Part shown: positions 17,755-26,477 of the stretch, one piece after another | Layout of the letters: the number at the start of each line of letters is the position of its first letter | How positions within the stretch are numbered: the stretch's first letter is position 1 | Source of the DNA: DASQZK01 sp963732905 | GTDB lineage: Bacteria > Bacteroidota > Bacteroidia > Bacteroidales > GCA-2748055 | Length of the DNA: 64,000 nt | NCBI GenBank assembly: GCA_963732905.1 | Contig: CAVTBM010000006.1 | Coordinates: forward strand, 124,001-188,000 | Direction: 5' to 3' | Position numbers and translations under genes: made by a program | The notes under the pieces: generated by a model | The model's database searches: none | Seen by the model: the letters and a program-made list of their open reading frames with translations, nothing else | What the model was told of the DNA's origin: nothing

Positions 17755-20187
17755 ATGTTAAGAAACTACCTTCTGACGGCCATTCGAAACATCAGAAAAA
17801 CAAAAATCTATACGTTTATTAATATTTTCGGATTGTCAGTCGGTATTGCCAGTTCCATACTGATCCTTCTTTTCATTACCAGCGAGCTGAGTTACGACAA
17901 GTTTAATTTAAAGGCGGACAGGATATACCGTTTGTACGTTGACGCCGATTTTGAAGGTTCCGAATTCAGATCCGCTTATTCCTGCAAGCCGGCAGGTCCG
18001 GTTTTCACCGATGAGATCCCTGAGGTGGTCAATTACACCAGGCTCGATCCAAATTCCCAGATGGTAGTTCGTTACGGGGACAATAAATTTGTTGAAGATC
18101 ATTTTGTATATGCCGACTCGGGTGTTTTTCAGATCTTCGATCTTAACATGTATACTGGCAACCCGAAAACGGCACTGAAAGAACCCAATTCAATCGTCCT
18201 TACCAGGAGCACCTCCGAAAAATATTTTGGTCATGAAAACCCGATGGGAAAAATTCTTTCAGTCAATGGCGACTCAAATCTTTATAAGGTAACCGGACTG
18301 ATTGAAGATCTACCGTCGGAGACTCATCTTCAGTTTGATTTCCTGGCCTCCTTCTGCACTCTACCCGAAAGCCGGGATGACAAGTGGATCAACAACAACC
18401 TTTTCACTTACCTTCTTCTTGAGAAAGGGATCGATATAGATGCTGTGGAAAAGAAAATGCAGGATATCACCTTTAAATATATAGGGCCCCAGGTCAAGCA
18501 AATCCTGGGAATCGATATTGATGAATTCTCCAAAAAAGGGAACCGGTACGGAATTTTTCTGCAACCGCTTAGATCCATTCACCTCGACGGCAGTATCTGG
18601 GGAGGATTCAAGGCCACCCATGAACGAAAATACCTTTTGATCTTTGGTTTGATTGCTCTCTTTATCCTGGTGATTGCATCGATAAATTTCATGAACCTTT
18701 CGACAGCCCGCTCCGCGAACAGGGCTAAAGAAGTCGGAATGCGAAAAGTCGTCGGATCGACAAGAGGGCAACTGGTAAACCAGTTCTTATGGGAATCCGT
18801 GATATTAAGTATCATTTCACTGATCTTTGCCCTGATCCTGACCGAGCTCATCCTTCCCTATTTCAACCAGATCATGGACCTGCACCTGTCGCTCAATTAC
18901 CTTAAAAACTGGTACACCCTTCCCGGCCTGGTCATCCTTAGCCTGCTGGTCGGAATGCTCAGCGGGAGTTACCCTGCGTTCGTTTTATCTTCGTTCATGC
19001 CGGTGAAGGTCCTGAAGGGTCAGGCTGTCAAAGGTCTTGGGGGAGGCATGCTCAGGAATATCCTGGTCGTCGTTCAGTTCACCATATCAATCGTCATCAT
19101 CGCGGGTACCATCGTGGTATATTCCCAGCTGCACTACATGCTGAACAAGGATATGGGGTTCAATAAAAAAAGGATGATCGTGATCGACCGGGTATGGCCT
19201 CTTGGCAGGAATATCCAGACGTTTATCCAGGAGATTGAAAAACTTCCCGGAGTCGTCACAGCCACAAATGCCACAAATTATCCGGGTCAGATCAACAACA
19301 ATAATTCCTTCCTGATCAAGGGCAGAAACAAGTCCAGTAATTATATATTCTGTACCACATGGACCGACTACAACTATTTAAACACATACAGGATTCAGCT
19401 CAAGGAAGGCCGTTTTTTCGATCCTTCCTTCCCGTCGGATTCTTCGGCTGCCATCATCAATGAGACGGCAGTGAGAAAGTATGAACTGAAAGATCCTCTT
19501 GACGCCATAATCATGGAACCCTCAACGGATGGGAACCTTAAGCCTCACAGGGTCATCGGCGTGGTTAAGGATTTTCACCAGACCACGCTTAGATCGCCTA
19601 TCGATCCTTGTATTTTTCTTTTCAAACGCGACTGGTGGTCCTGGGGTGGATATATTTCAGTGCGTCTTGAACCGGGTTCAGGGTCGACACAGAATACCAT
19701 GAACCAGATTGAAGGCGTCTGGAAATCGTTCAAGCCGGAAGAACCCTTTTTGTATTTCTTCCTTGAGGAACATTTCTATAATATGTACAACGAAGAGGTC
19801 CGCACAGGAAGGTTGTCCCTGACGTTCAGTATCCTGGCCATCATTATTGCCAGTCTCGGGCTCTTTGGCCTTACCCTGTTCACTACCGAGAAGAAAACCA
19901 AAGAGATAGGTATCAGGAAAGTTTTGGGAGCTCAGATGAAGGACGTCATTTTCCTTATTATAAAGAATATTACGATACTCCTCGTTATATCAACCGGCAT
20001 AGCCTGGATTTTATCTTTCTGGATCATGGAGAACTGGCTCAGGAGCTTTCCTTATAAGGTGAAGCTTAGTTTGTGGTTCTTTGTGGCTGCAGCGGCTGTG
20101 GCTTTCGTCGTTGCCATTTTAACAGTAACTATCCAGGCCTGGAGGGCAGCCAGGGCCAATCCGGTAGATTCACTGCATTATGAATAG
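17755..20187 (+). CDS. FtsX/MacB-like ABC transporter permease
   Basis: An 810-residue, double-length MacB/FtsX-type permease. It starts MLRNYLLTAIRNIRKTKIYTFINIFGLSVG, a hallmark of this Bacteroidota family, with a first membrane helix at about 20-42. A periplasmic MacB-like domain (45-280) is followed by three or four helices (285-455), a second periplasmic domain (about 460-680) and three more helices to the end. The KEVGMRKVVGSTR and KEIGIRKVLGAQM segments are the cytoplasmic coupling loops of the two FtsX units. Such permeases need a separate ATPase; none is adjacent. They move lipids, peptides or drugs, or transmit mechanical signals, and the substrate here is unknown. Confidence 0.92.
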   Translation: MLRNYLLTAIRNIRKTKIYTFINIFGLSVGIASSILILLFITSELSYDKFNLKADRIYRLYVDADFEGSEFRSAYSCKPAGPVFTDEIPEVVNYTRLDPNSQMVVRYGDNKFVEDHFVYADSGVFQIFDLNMYTGNPKTALKEPNSIVLTRSTSEKYFGHENPMGKILSVNGDSNLYKVTGLIEDLPSETHLQFDFLASFCTLPESRDDKWINNNLFTYLLLEKGIDIDAVEKKMQDITFKYIGPQVKQILGIDIDEFSKKGNRYGIFLQPLRSIHLDGSIWGGFKATHERKYLLIFGLIALFILVIASINFMNLSTARSANRAKEVGMRKVVGSTRGQLVNQFLWESVILSIISLIFALILTELILPYFNQIMDLHLSLNYLKNWYTLPGLVILSLLVGMLSGSYPAFVLSSFMPVKVLKGQAVKGLGGGMLRNILVVVQFTISIVIIAGTIVVYSQLHYMLNKDMGFNKKRMIVIDRVWPLGRNIQTFIQEIEKLPGVVTATNATNYPGQINNNNSFLIKGRNKSSNYIFCTTWTDYNYLNTYRIQLKEGRFFDPSFPSDSSAAIINETAVRKYELKDPLDAIIMEPSTDGNLKPHRVIGVVKDFHQTTLRSPIDPCIFLFKRDWWSWGGYISVRLEPGSGSTQNTMNQIEGVWKSFKPEEPFLYFFLEEHFYNMYNEEVRTGRLSLTFSILAIIIASLGLFGLTLFTTEKKTKEIGIRKVLGAQMKDVIFLIIKNITILLVISTGIAWILSFWIMENWLRSFPYKVKLSLWFFVAAAAVAFVVAILTVTIQAWRAARANPVDSLHYE

Positions 20188-20199
20188 AGTACCTGTGGC

Positions 20200-20943
20200 T
20201 CAGATCATTTTCCCGGCCTGTTCCAGGTCTTCCGGAGTATCAATTCCAACGGGCCCGTAGATGGTTTCACTCACCTTGATGCGGTAACCGTTGGCCAGCC
20301 ACCTCAGTTGTTCGAGGGATTCGGCTTTCTCCAGACCGGTTGGTTCAAGACGGGTAATTTGTTTCAGGATTTCGGAACGGAAGGCATAAATTCCGATATG
20401 CCGGTAGAATGTATAGGATTTAAACCAGTCTTCGGCCTCTTCACCACGGATAAAAGGGATCGGTGACCGGCTGAAGAACAAGGCAAAATGATTCATGTCA
20501 AAAACGACTTTAGGTTTGTTCACATCAAAAATTTCCTTCGGGGATTCCACCTGTTTCACGAGGGTGGCAATCTCTGTTTCAGGGTCTTCAAAACATGCGA
20601 CAAGAAGACTGATCTGTTCCGGCCTGATAAAAGGCTCGTCTCCCTGGATGTTCACCACAACATCCGGCCGTAAATGATACGTATGTTCAATGATCTCAGC
20701 CGCTTCCATACACCGGTCGGTGCCGCTCAGATGTGAGGGGGATGTCATGACTGCACGGCCTCCAAATTCCAGAACAGTATCGCGGATACGTTCATCATCA
20801 GTGGCAACAAAAATATGTTCGAGAATCCCGGCACTCCTTTCATAAACCCATTGGACCACCGGCTTGCCTTTAAGAAGGGCAAGCGGTTTGCCCGGAAAGC
20901 GCGTAGAGGCATAACGAGATGGTATAATACCCAGTATTTCCAT
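20200..20943 (-). CDS. kdsB: CMP-KDO synthetase (3-deoxy-manno-octulosonate cytidylyltransferase)
   Basis: KdsB activates KDO with CTP before its transfer to lipid A. The N terminus MEILGIIPSRYASTRFPGKPLALL holds the nucleotide-binding signature. The VVNIQGDEPFIRPEQ block (about 95-110) and FRHIGIYAFR-type segment (here FYRHIGIYAFRSE) are characteristic. I start at ATG 20943, five codons inside the longest frame, because this gives the canonical N terminus; length is then 247 residues. It is convergent with the permease gene (12 bases apart). Confidence 0.95.
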   Translation of the reverse strand: MEILGIIPSRYASTRFPGKPLALLKGKPVVQWVYERSAGILEHIFVATDDERIRDTVLEFGGRAVMTSPSHLSGTDRCMEAAEIIEHTYHLRPDVVVNIQGDEPFIRPEQISLLVACFEDPETEIATLVKQVESPKEIFDVNKPKVVFDMNHFALFFSRSPIPFIRGEEAEDWFKSYTFYRHIGIYAFRSEILKQITRLEPTGLEKAESLEQLRWLANGYRIKVSETIYGPVGIDTPEDLEQAGKMI

Positions 20944-21062
20944 AACAGGCGTGAACAAAAAACGTTTTTATTGTACCCCAATATTAGTAAAAAACTTTTA
21001 AAGTAGTAATTTTGTCATAGGAATCAGGATATTTTGTCAGTACTCATTCAGGATAATCGGTC

Positions 21063-22295
21063 ATGGATTTACAACAGATAAAACAAAGATTTAGCATAAT
21101 AGGAAATTACCCGGGTATCAATCATGCTATTAATATTGCCTTACAGGTTGCCAGCACCGATTTGTCAGTTCTTATCACTGGTGAAAGCGGGACCGGCAAG
21201 GAAGTGTTTCCACAGATTATTCACAGTCTTAGTTCGAGGAAGCATGGTGCGTATATCGCCGTAAACTGCGGAGCTATTCCCGATGGTACCATTGATTCCG
21301 AGTTGTTCGGCCATGAGAAAGGGTCTTTTACCGGAGCTCATGAGTCAAGAAAGGGCTATTTTGAAGTGGCAGACGGAGGAACGATCTTTCTGGACGAAGT
21401 AGCCGAGCTTCCGCTGTCTACCCAGGTAAGGCTCCTCAGAGTGCTTGAGGCCGGTGAATTTATGCGTGTCGGGTCTTCCAAAGTGCAAAAAACCAACGTA
21501 AGAGTGATTGCCGCCACAAATATTGAAATTGCCGGCGCGATAAACAATAACCGTTTCCGTGAAGACCTGTATTACCGTTTGAATACCGTACCCATTGCCA
21601 TTCCGCCGCTGAGAAAACGTGGCGAAGACATCTCCCTGCTGTTCAGAAAATTCGCCTCTGATTTTGCCGATCGGTACCGCATGCCTCCCATCGTTCTTAC
21701 CGAAGATGCCAGGGCTGTCCTGATCAATTATGAGTGGCCGGGCAATGTACGACAACTTAAAAACGTTACTGAACAGATCTCTATTATTGAACAGGAGAGA
21801 ACAATCGATCCCGAGAACCTGGAGAAATACCTGCCCGACTATCACAAGTCAAAACTGCCTGCACTGACAGGCAAGCCCATCGACGGGGAGACCTTTTCCT
21901 CGGAGCGCGAGATCCTGTATAAAATTCTGTTCGATATGAAGAATGATATGTCCGACCTCAAGAAACTCGTGAAAGACCTGTTGCAGAAGGGCACCGACAG
22001 TCATGAGGTACGTGAGGAAAATGCACAGCTCATCCGGAAACTTTATCGTCCCTCGGAAACGGAGTCACCGGAAGAAAGTCATAAGAGCTTTCATTTCCCC
22101 AGACCTTCTGATGAGGATATCATGGATACTGAAGAAATTGTGGAGGAATCACTTTCCCTTGAAGATAAAGAAATTGAGCTTATCAAAAAAGCCCTGGAGA
22201 AACATCATGGAAAACGTAAAAATGCGGCACAGGAACTGGGCATCTCAGAAAGAACCCTATACAGGAAAATTAAGGAATATGATATCGAAGCCTGA
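21063..22295 (+). CDS. Sigma-54-interacting transcriptional activator without receiver domain
   Basis: A 410-residue AAA+ activator of sigma-54 RNA polymerase. The ATPase domain starts almost at the N terminus: Walker A GESGTGKE at about 40-47, the sigma-54 contact loop as GSFTGA (the usual GAFTGA with Ser) near 85, Walker B GGTIFLDEVAEL near 105, and the arginine-finger region FREDLYYRL. A glutamate-rich linker (about 270-360) leads to a Fis-type helix-turn-helix (GKRKNAAQELGISERTLYRKIK). There is no receiver, GAF or PAS domain, so activity must be controlled otherwise. It begins an operon with lptE, a TPR-like gene and secG, an arrangement common in Bacteroidota. A TAATTTTG -7 element lies at 21007-21014. 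Confidence 0.93.
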   Translation: MDLQQIKQRFSIIGNYPGINHAINIALQVASTDLSVLITGESGTGKEVFPQIIHSLSSRKHGAYIAVNCGAIPDGTIDSELFGHEKGSFTGAHESRKGYFEVADGGTIFLDEVAELPLSTQVRLLRVLEAGEFMRVGSSKVQKTNVRVIAATNIEIAGAINNNRFREDLYYRLNTVPIAIPPLRKRGEDISLLFRKFASDFADRYRMPPIVLTEDARAVLINYEWPGNVRQLKNVTEQISIIEQERTIDPENLEKYLPDYHKSKLPALTGKPIDGETFSSEREILYKILFDMKNDMSDLKKLVKDLLQKGTDSHEVREENAQLIRKLYRPSETESPEESHKSFHFPRPSDEDIMDTEEIVEESLSLEDKEIELIKKALEKHHGKRKNAAQELGISERTLYRKIKEYDIEA

Positions 22296-22299
22296 GGAA

Positions 22300-22818
22300 A
22301 TGAACCGGTTTAAATACACAGTTATCCTAATCTTTTTCCTTACCTTCCCGATCGTCATGCAATCCTGTAAGGTGAGTTACTCACTCACAGGGGTTAACCT
22401 CCCGCCTGAAATCAAGACTTTTTCAGTTCAGTATTTCCCCAACAGGGCGCCCGTCGTACAGGCTACGCTTAGCCAGAAATTTACCGATGCCCTGAAAGAT
22501 AAAATTACCGGACAAACCAGTCTCAGCGAAATCAATGGGATAGGCGACGTGGATTTTTCCGGAGAGATCAAGAATTTTGAGACCAGGCCAACAGCAATCA
22601 CCGGGGCTGAAGTCGCTGCTCTTAACCGCCTAACCATTACGGTGCGGGTGAAATATACCGACAATGTTAACCCGGATAACAGCTTCGATTCAAGTTTTTC
22701 ACGCTATGAAGACTATTCCAGCTCGCAAGATCTGTCTGCGGTGGAGGACGATCTCACCACCAAGATTGTTGAACAACTGGTTGAAGACATATTTAATAAA
22801 GCTTTCGTGAACTGGTAA
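22300..22818 (+). CDS. lptE: LptE-family lipoprotein (LPS assembly)
   Basis: A 172-residue lipoprotein with a signal peptide and lipobox (VMQSC, Cys at about 23). The mature part begins KVSYSLTGVNLPPEIKTFSVQYFPN, the pattern of Bacteroidota LptE, which plugs the LptD barrel that inserts lipopolysaccharide into the outer membrane. I start at ATG 22300, four bases after the activator stop; the open frame extends upstream inside that gene but makes no sensible signal peptide. It is followed after two bases by the next gene, so translation is probably coupled. LptE sequences are divergent, so the call also relies on this conserved gene order. Confidence 0.82.
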   Translation: MNRFKYTVILIFFLTFPIVMQSCKVSYSLTGVNLPPEIKTFSVQYFPNRAPVVQATLSQKFTDALKDKITGQTSLSEINGIGDVDFSGEIKNFETRPTAITGAEVAALNRLTITVRVKYTDNVNPDNSFDSSFSRYEDYSSSQDLSAVEDDLTTKIVEQLVEDIFNKAFVNW

Positions 22819-22820
22819 CC

Positions 22821-23708
22821 ATGGATAAAAACCTTTTCCTGAATTATTTACTTGAACCGGAGAAATCCGGTATGAACCAGGCGGAACTCATTGATCTGAC
22901 AGGCGAATACCCATGGTTTACGACAGCCAGAATTCTCAGGTTACTGGCTCTGAAATCAGACCCTGCCCTATCACTTCAGAAAGAAATTGTAAAAGCCGTT
23001 CCTTTTATTCATAACCGGAAACAACTCTACAGGTTAATGCATTCGGAACTGGCTGCAGAAATGCTTAACAACTTTACCGACAGGCTGCAAAGAGTCCGTA
23101 ACCTGGCCGGAAAAAGCGAATTCCCTGACTTATCAGATAAGGAGCAAAGAATGGTGATGGCTGGTAAACCCGGGGGACCTCCCGGAGCCGGGGCCGACAC
23201 GATTGAACTCCTTGAATTCACCTACTCCGGTCAGAAAAAAACCGAACCGCTGAAGGTTCAGACCGATGAGGAAGAAGAACTTCTAAACCGCGAGTTTGAG
23301 ACCCTGCCCGAACCCGGCCGACCTGAAAGTGAAACGCCCAAGGCGGAAAAACAAAATGTAGTGAGCAACCCAGGGAAGGCCAGGGGTTTTACTAACTGGA
23401 TTGAAAAACTCGATACCAACGACACAGGAAAAGAAGAAAATACGACCGACCTGATTGAAATTTTCATTAACGGGGGACACGGGCCCATCAGGGCGGATAA
23501 GGAGACTTCAATCACAGGTGATATTTCAAAAAGAAGCATCGAAGAAGATGAAAGCTACATTACCGACACCCTGGCAAAGATTTATGTTAAACAGGGCCTG
23601 TATTCAAAAGCCATTTATGCCTACGAAAAATTAAGTTTGAAATATCCGGAAAAAAGTGTTTACTTTGCGACGCAAATTGAAGAAATTAAACGATTGATTC
23701 ATAAATAA
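22821..23708 (+). CDS. Conserved protein with a C-terminal TPR-like repeat
   Basis: A 295-residue soluble protein without signal peptide. Residues 1-110 are helical and rich in Leu. The middle (120-230) is acidic, low in complexity and probably disordered. The last 55 residues (YITDTLAKIYVKQGLYSKAIYAYEKLSLKYPEKSVYF in part) read as one tetratricopeptide hairpin plus a capping helix. It sits between lptE (2-base gap) and secG (10-base gap), a position conserved in Bacteroidota. Its function is unknown. The TPR suggests a scaffold or adaptor, perhaps linked to envelope assembly. Confidence 0.78.
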   Translation: MDKNLFLNYLLEPEKSGMNQAELIDLTGEYPWFTTARILRLLALKSDPALSLQKEIVKAVPFIHNRKQLYRLMHSELAAEMLNNFTDRLQRVRNLAGKSEFPDLSDKEQRMVMAGKPGGPPGAGADTIELLEFTYSGQKKTEPLKVQTDEEEELLNREFETLPEPGRPESETPKAEKQNVVSNPGKARGFTNWIEKLDTNDTGKEENTTDLIEIFINGGHGPIRADKETSITGDISKRSIEEDESYITDTLAKIYVKQGLYSKAIYAYEKLSLKYPEKSVYFATQIEEIKRLIHK

Positions 23709-23718
23709 GTTAAAGATC

Positions 23719-24099
23719 ATGCATGTCCTTTTTGCTATTTTCATTGTAATAATTTGTATTCTGCTGATACTTATTGTATTGGTACAGAATTCACAGGGGG
23801 GTGGACTTGCCTCGAACTTTGCATCCTCGAACCAGTTTATGGGTGTAAGAAAAACCACTGATTTTCTTGAGAAGGCCACCTGGATCCTCGCAGCCGGTCT
23901 GCTTGTTTTCAGTCTGTTGGCCACGATTTCACTCCCGGGTAACAAAGTAGTGGAGAAATCCCGTGTCGAGGGACAGTTTAACTCCTCACTTCTTAATTCT
24001 CCATCGGATAATACGATTAACCTGCCTGAATCCACACCGGATAATCAGAACAGCAATCCTTCATCTCCGGGTGAAAAACAGGATCAGGGCAAAAAATAA
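23719..24099 (+). CDS. secG: Protein-export membrane protein SecG
   Basis: SecG is the small subunit of the SecYEG translocon. This 126-residue protein has the two expected helices (about residues 2-22 and 50-70) joined by the conserved cytoplasmic segment LVQNSQGGGLASNFASSNQFMG. A hydrophilic tail of about 45 residues rich in Ser, Asn and Pro follows. It is the last gene of the sigma-54 activator/lptE operon and ends just before a strong terminator. Confidence 0.95.
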   Translation: MHVLFAIFIVIICILLILIVLVQNSQGGGLASNFASSNQFMGVRKTTDFLEKATWILAAGLLVFSLLATISLPGNKVVEKSRVEGQFNSSLLNSPSDNTINLPESTPDNQNSNPSSPGEKQDQGKK

Positions 24100-24122
24100 G
24101 TCCCTTCATTCTAAAACTTTTC

Positions 24123-24164
24123 AAAGAGTGTCAGGTTGTCAGTAACCTGACACTCTTTTTTTTT
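24123..24164 (+). terminator. Rho-independent terminator after secG
   Basis: A perfect 15-bp stem (AAAGAGTGTCAGGTT and its complement, 24123-24137 and 24144-24158) with a 6-base loop runs into an uninterrupted T tract to 24164. It closes the lptE-secG operon and isolates the groES-groEL promoter region. Confidence 0.93.
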
Positions 24165-24362
24165 GCCGGCATAAACAAAGATAATTAGTTTAAAATATTG
24201 TAATACAACTATTTATAAAACCAGGCAAGAAAAACAGCCCCAGGCATCAATGTAAAAATGTCTCCTGTTGGGCTACCCGGACAGAGAATAGGGCTTTGGC
24301 ACAAAATATGAACAAGATGGTGCGAAATGAGAATCATGTCAAACTAAAAAAACTCTTATAAC

Positions 24363-24641
24363 ATGGCAGATGTTAACCTTAAACCACTTGGCGATCGCGT
24401 CCTGATCCAGCCTGTGGAAGCAGAAGAAAAGACCAAAAGCGGTATTATCATTCCTGACACCGCAAAGGAAAAACCGCAGAAAGGTACTGTTGTCGCAGCC
24501 GGACCTGGAACAGGTGATGAAAAAATGGAAGTAAAAGTCGGTGACGTTGTCCTGTTCGGAAAATATTCCGGAACAGAGATCACTGTTGACGGTAAAGATT
24601 ATCTGATCATGAAGCAGTCGGATATTCTGGCTATTGTCTGA
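24363..24641 (+). CDS. groES: Co-chaperonin GroES
   Basis: A standard-length (92-residue) GroES, the heptameric lid of the GroEL folding chamber. It starts MADVNLKPLGDRVLIQPVEAEEKT and has the mobile loop KSGIIIPDTAKEKPQ and the GDVVLFGKYSGTEI block. Upstream (24165-24362) I see no CIRCE inverted repeat, so HrcA control is not supported by this sequence. GroEL follows 45 bases later. Confidence 0.98.
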   Translation: MADVNLKPLGDRVLIQPVEAEEKTKSGIIIPDTAKEKPQKGTVVAAGPGTGDEKMEVKVGDVVLFGKYSGTEITVDGKDYLIMKQSDILAIV

Positions 24642-24686
24642 TTACAAAGCCTTGATTTTAAAAATAATTCATAAAAAACGATAAAA

Positions 24687-26324
24687 ATGGCAAAAGAAAT
24701 CAAATTTAATATCGAAGCACGCGATCAGCTCAAACGCGGGATTGATGCTCTGGCAAATGCAGTGAAGGTGACCCTTGGGCCCAAAGGCAGAAATGTGGTC
24801 ATCGAAAAGAAATTCGGCGCACCGATGGTTACGAAAGACGGGGTTACAGTTGCAAAGGAAATTGAACTCTCCAACCACTTTGAAAATGTAGGTGCACAGA
24901 TGGTTAAGGAAGTAGCTTCCAAAACAAATGATGATGCCGGTGACGGAACAACCACTGCAACAGTTCTGGCACAGTCAATTGTTCAGGTCGGACTGAAGAA
25001 CGTTACAGCCGGAGCAAACCCGATGGATTTGAAAAGAGGCATCGACAAAGCAGTTATCAAAGTTGTGGAAAGTCTGAAAGCACAATCTCACGAGATAGGT
25101 GACGACAACAAGAAAATCGAACAGGTTGCTGCCATTTCAGCGAACAACGACAATGCTATCGGTGCTCTTATCGCCGAAGCGATGTCAAAGGTGAAAAGAG
25201 AAGGTGTCATTACCGTTGAAGAAGCCAAAACTTCCGACACAAGAGTAGAAGTTGTTGAAGGTATGCAATTTGACCGTGGTTATATTTCTCCTTATTTTGT
25301 TACCGATACCGAAAAAATGGAGGCTGTTCTGGAAAATCCCTACATCCTGATCCATGACAAGAAGATCTCTACGATGAAAGATCTGCTTCCTATTCTCGAG
25401 ACCACTGCCCAGACCGGTCGTCCTTTGCTGATCATTGCTGAAGACGTCGATGGTGAAGCTTTGGCAACCCTGATCGTGAATAAGCTTAGAGGATCTCTCA
25501 AAATCGCAGCTGTAAAAGCTCCCGGTTTTGGAGACAGAAGAAAAGAGATGCTTGAGGATATCGCTATCCTTTCAGGTGGTACGGTAATCTCCGAAGAAAA
25601 AGGTCTTAAACTGGAGAACACCCAGCTCGACGACCTCGGTAATGCCGAAAAAGTGACCATCGATAAGGAAAACACTACCCTTGTCAATGGTGCTGGTGAA
25701 AAAGCAAATATTGATGCCCGGGTATCACAGATCAAAAAACAGATCGAAAATACCACCTCAGACTATGATAAGGAAAAACTCCAGGAAAGGCTTGCCAAAC
25801 TCGCAGGCGGAGTTGCTGTACTTTACGTGGGTGCTGCTTCTGAAGTGGAGATGAAAGAGAAAAAAGCCCGTGTTGAAGATGCTCTTAGTGCAACCCGTGC
25901 AGCCGTTGAAGAAGGGATTATACCCGGTGGCGGAGTAGCCTATATCAGGGCCATCGAATCACTCAAGTCTCTGAAAGGAGATAACACTGACGAAAATACC
26001 GGTATTTCCATTATCAGGAGAGTACTTGAAGAGCCCCTTCGCCAGATAGTTGAAAACGCCGGCCTTGAAGGTTCCGTCGTTGTTCAGAAAATCAGGGAAG
26101 GTAAAGGCGATTTCGGTTATAATGCCAGGACCGAGATCTATGAAAACCTCTACGAAGCAGGCGTTATCGATCCTACCAAAGTGGCACGTATCGCCCTGGA
26201 AAATGCCGCATCCATTGCCGGTATGTTCCTGGCCACAGAATGTGTGCTGGTAGATGAACCCGAAAAAGAACAGCCTATGTCGGGCGGCGGCCCGGGAATG
26301 GGCGGAATGGGTGGCATGATGTAA
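24687..26324 (+). CDS. groL: Chaperonin GroEL
   Basis: A complete 545-residue GroEL. It has the ATP-binding block VTLGPKGRNVV (about 29-39), the catalytic region DGTTTATVLAQ (about 87-97, including the ATPase Asp), and the glycine/methionine-rich tail GGGPGMGGMGGMM that lines the ring. It forms the double-ring folding machine with GroES encoded just upstream. Codon choice is strongly biased to frequent codons, as expected for a highly expressed gene. A strong terminator follows at 26351. Confidence 0.99.
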   Translation: MAKEIKFNIEARDQLKRGIDALANAVKVTLGPKGRNVVIEKKFGAPMVTKDGVTVAKEIELSNHFENVGAQMVKEVASKTNDDAGDGTTTATVLAQSIVQVGLKNVTAGANPMDLKRGIDKAVIKVVESLKAQSHEIGDDNKKIEQVAAISANNDNAIGALIAEAMSKVKREGVITVEEAKTSDTRVEVVEGMQFDRGYISPYFVTDTEKMEAVLENPYILIHDKKISTMKDLLPILETTAQTGRPLLIIAEDVDGEALATLIVNKLRGSLKIAAVKAPGFGDRRKEMLEDIAILSGGTVISEEKGLKLENTQLDDLGNAEKVTIDKENTTLVNGAGEKANIDARVSQIKKQIENTTSDYDKEKLQERLAKLAGGVAVLYVGAASEVEMKEKKARVEDALSATRAAVEEGIIPGGGVAYIRAIESLKSLKGDNTDENTGISIIRRVLEEPLRQIVENAGLEGSVVVQKIREGKGDFGYNARTEIYENLYEAGVIDPTKVARIALENAASIAGMFLATECVLVDEPEKEQPMSGGGPGMGGMGGMM

Positions 26325-26350
26325 TCATCCAAAAACTCAATATAATTCAA

Positions 26351-26386
26351 AAAAGCTGTTTGCCCCGTGCAAACAGCTTTTTTTTT
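26351..26386 (+). terminator. Rho-independent terminator after groEL
   Basis: A perfect 13-bp stem (AAAAGCTGTTTGC at 26351-26363 and its complement at 26369-26381) with a 5-base loop is followed by T residues to 26386. It ends the groES-groEL transcript and shows that the next gene cannot start at 26367, where its frame first opens. Confidence 0.93.
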
Positions 26387-26477
26387 GCCCGAATCCCCCC
26401 GGCTACCCTGTTTGCCTATCTCAAAAGATTTTACTAATTATGCCTTTTCTGACAACCAACTTCTAACCAGGATTATC

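Noticed and set aside
24296..24313. Sigma-54 type -24 box (TTGGCAC) upstream of groES
   Set aside because: The -12 half should have GC ten bases after GG, but the sequence there is GA. It may be a chance match, despite the nearby sigma-54 activator gene.
24165..24362. CIRCE/HrcA operator before groES
   Set aside because: I found no TTAGCACTC-type inverted repeat in the gap.
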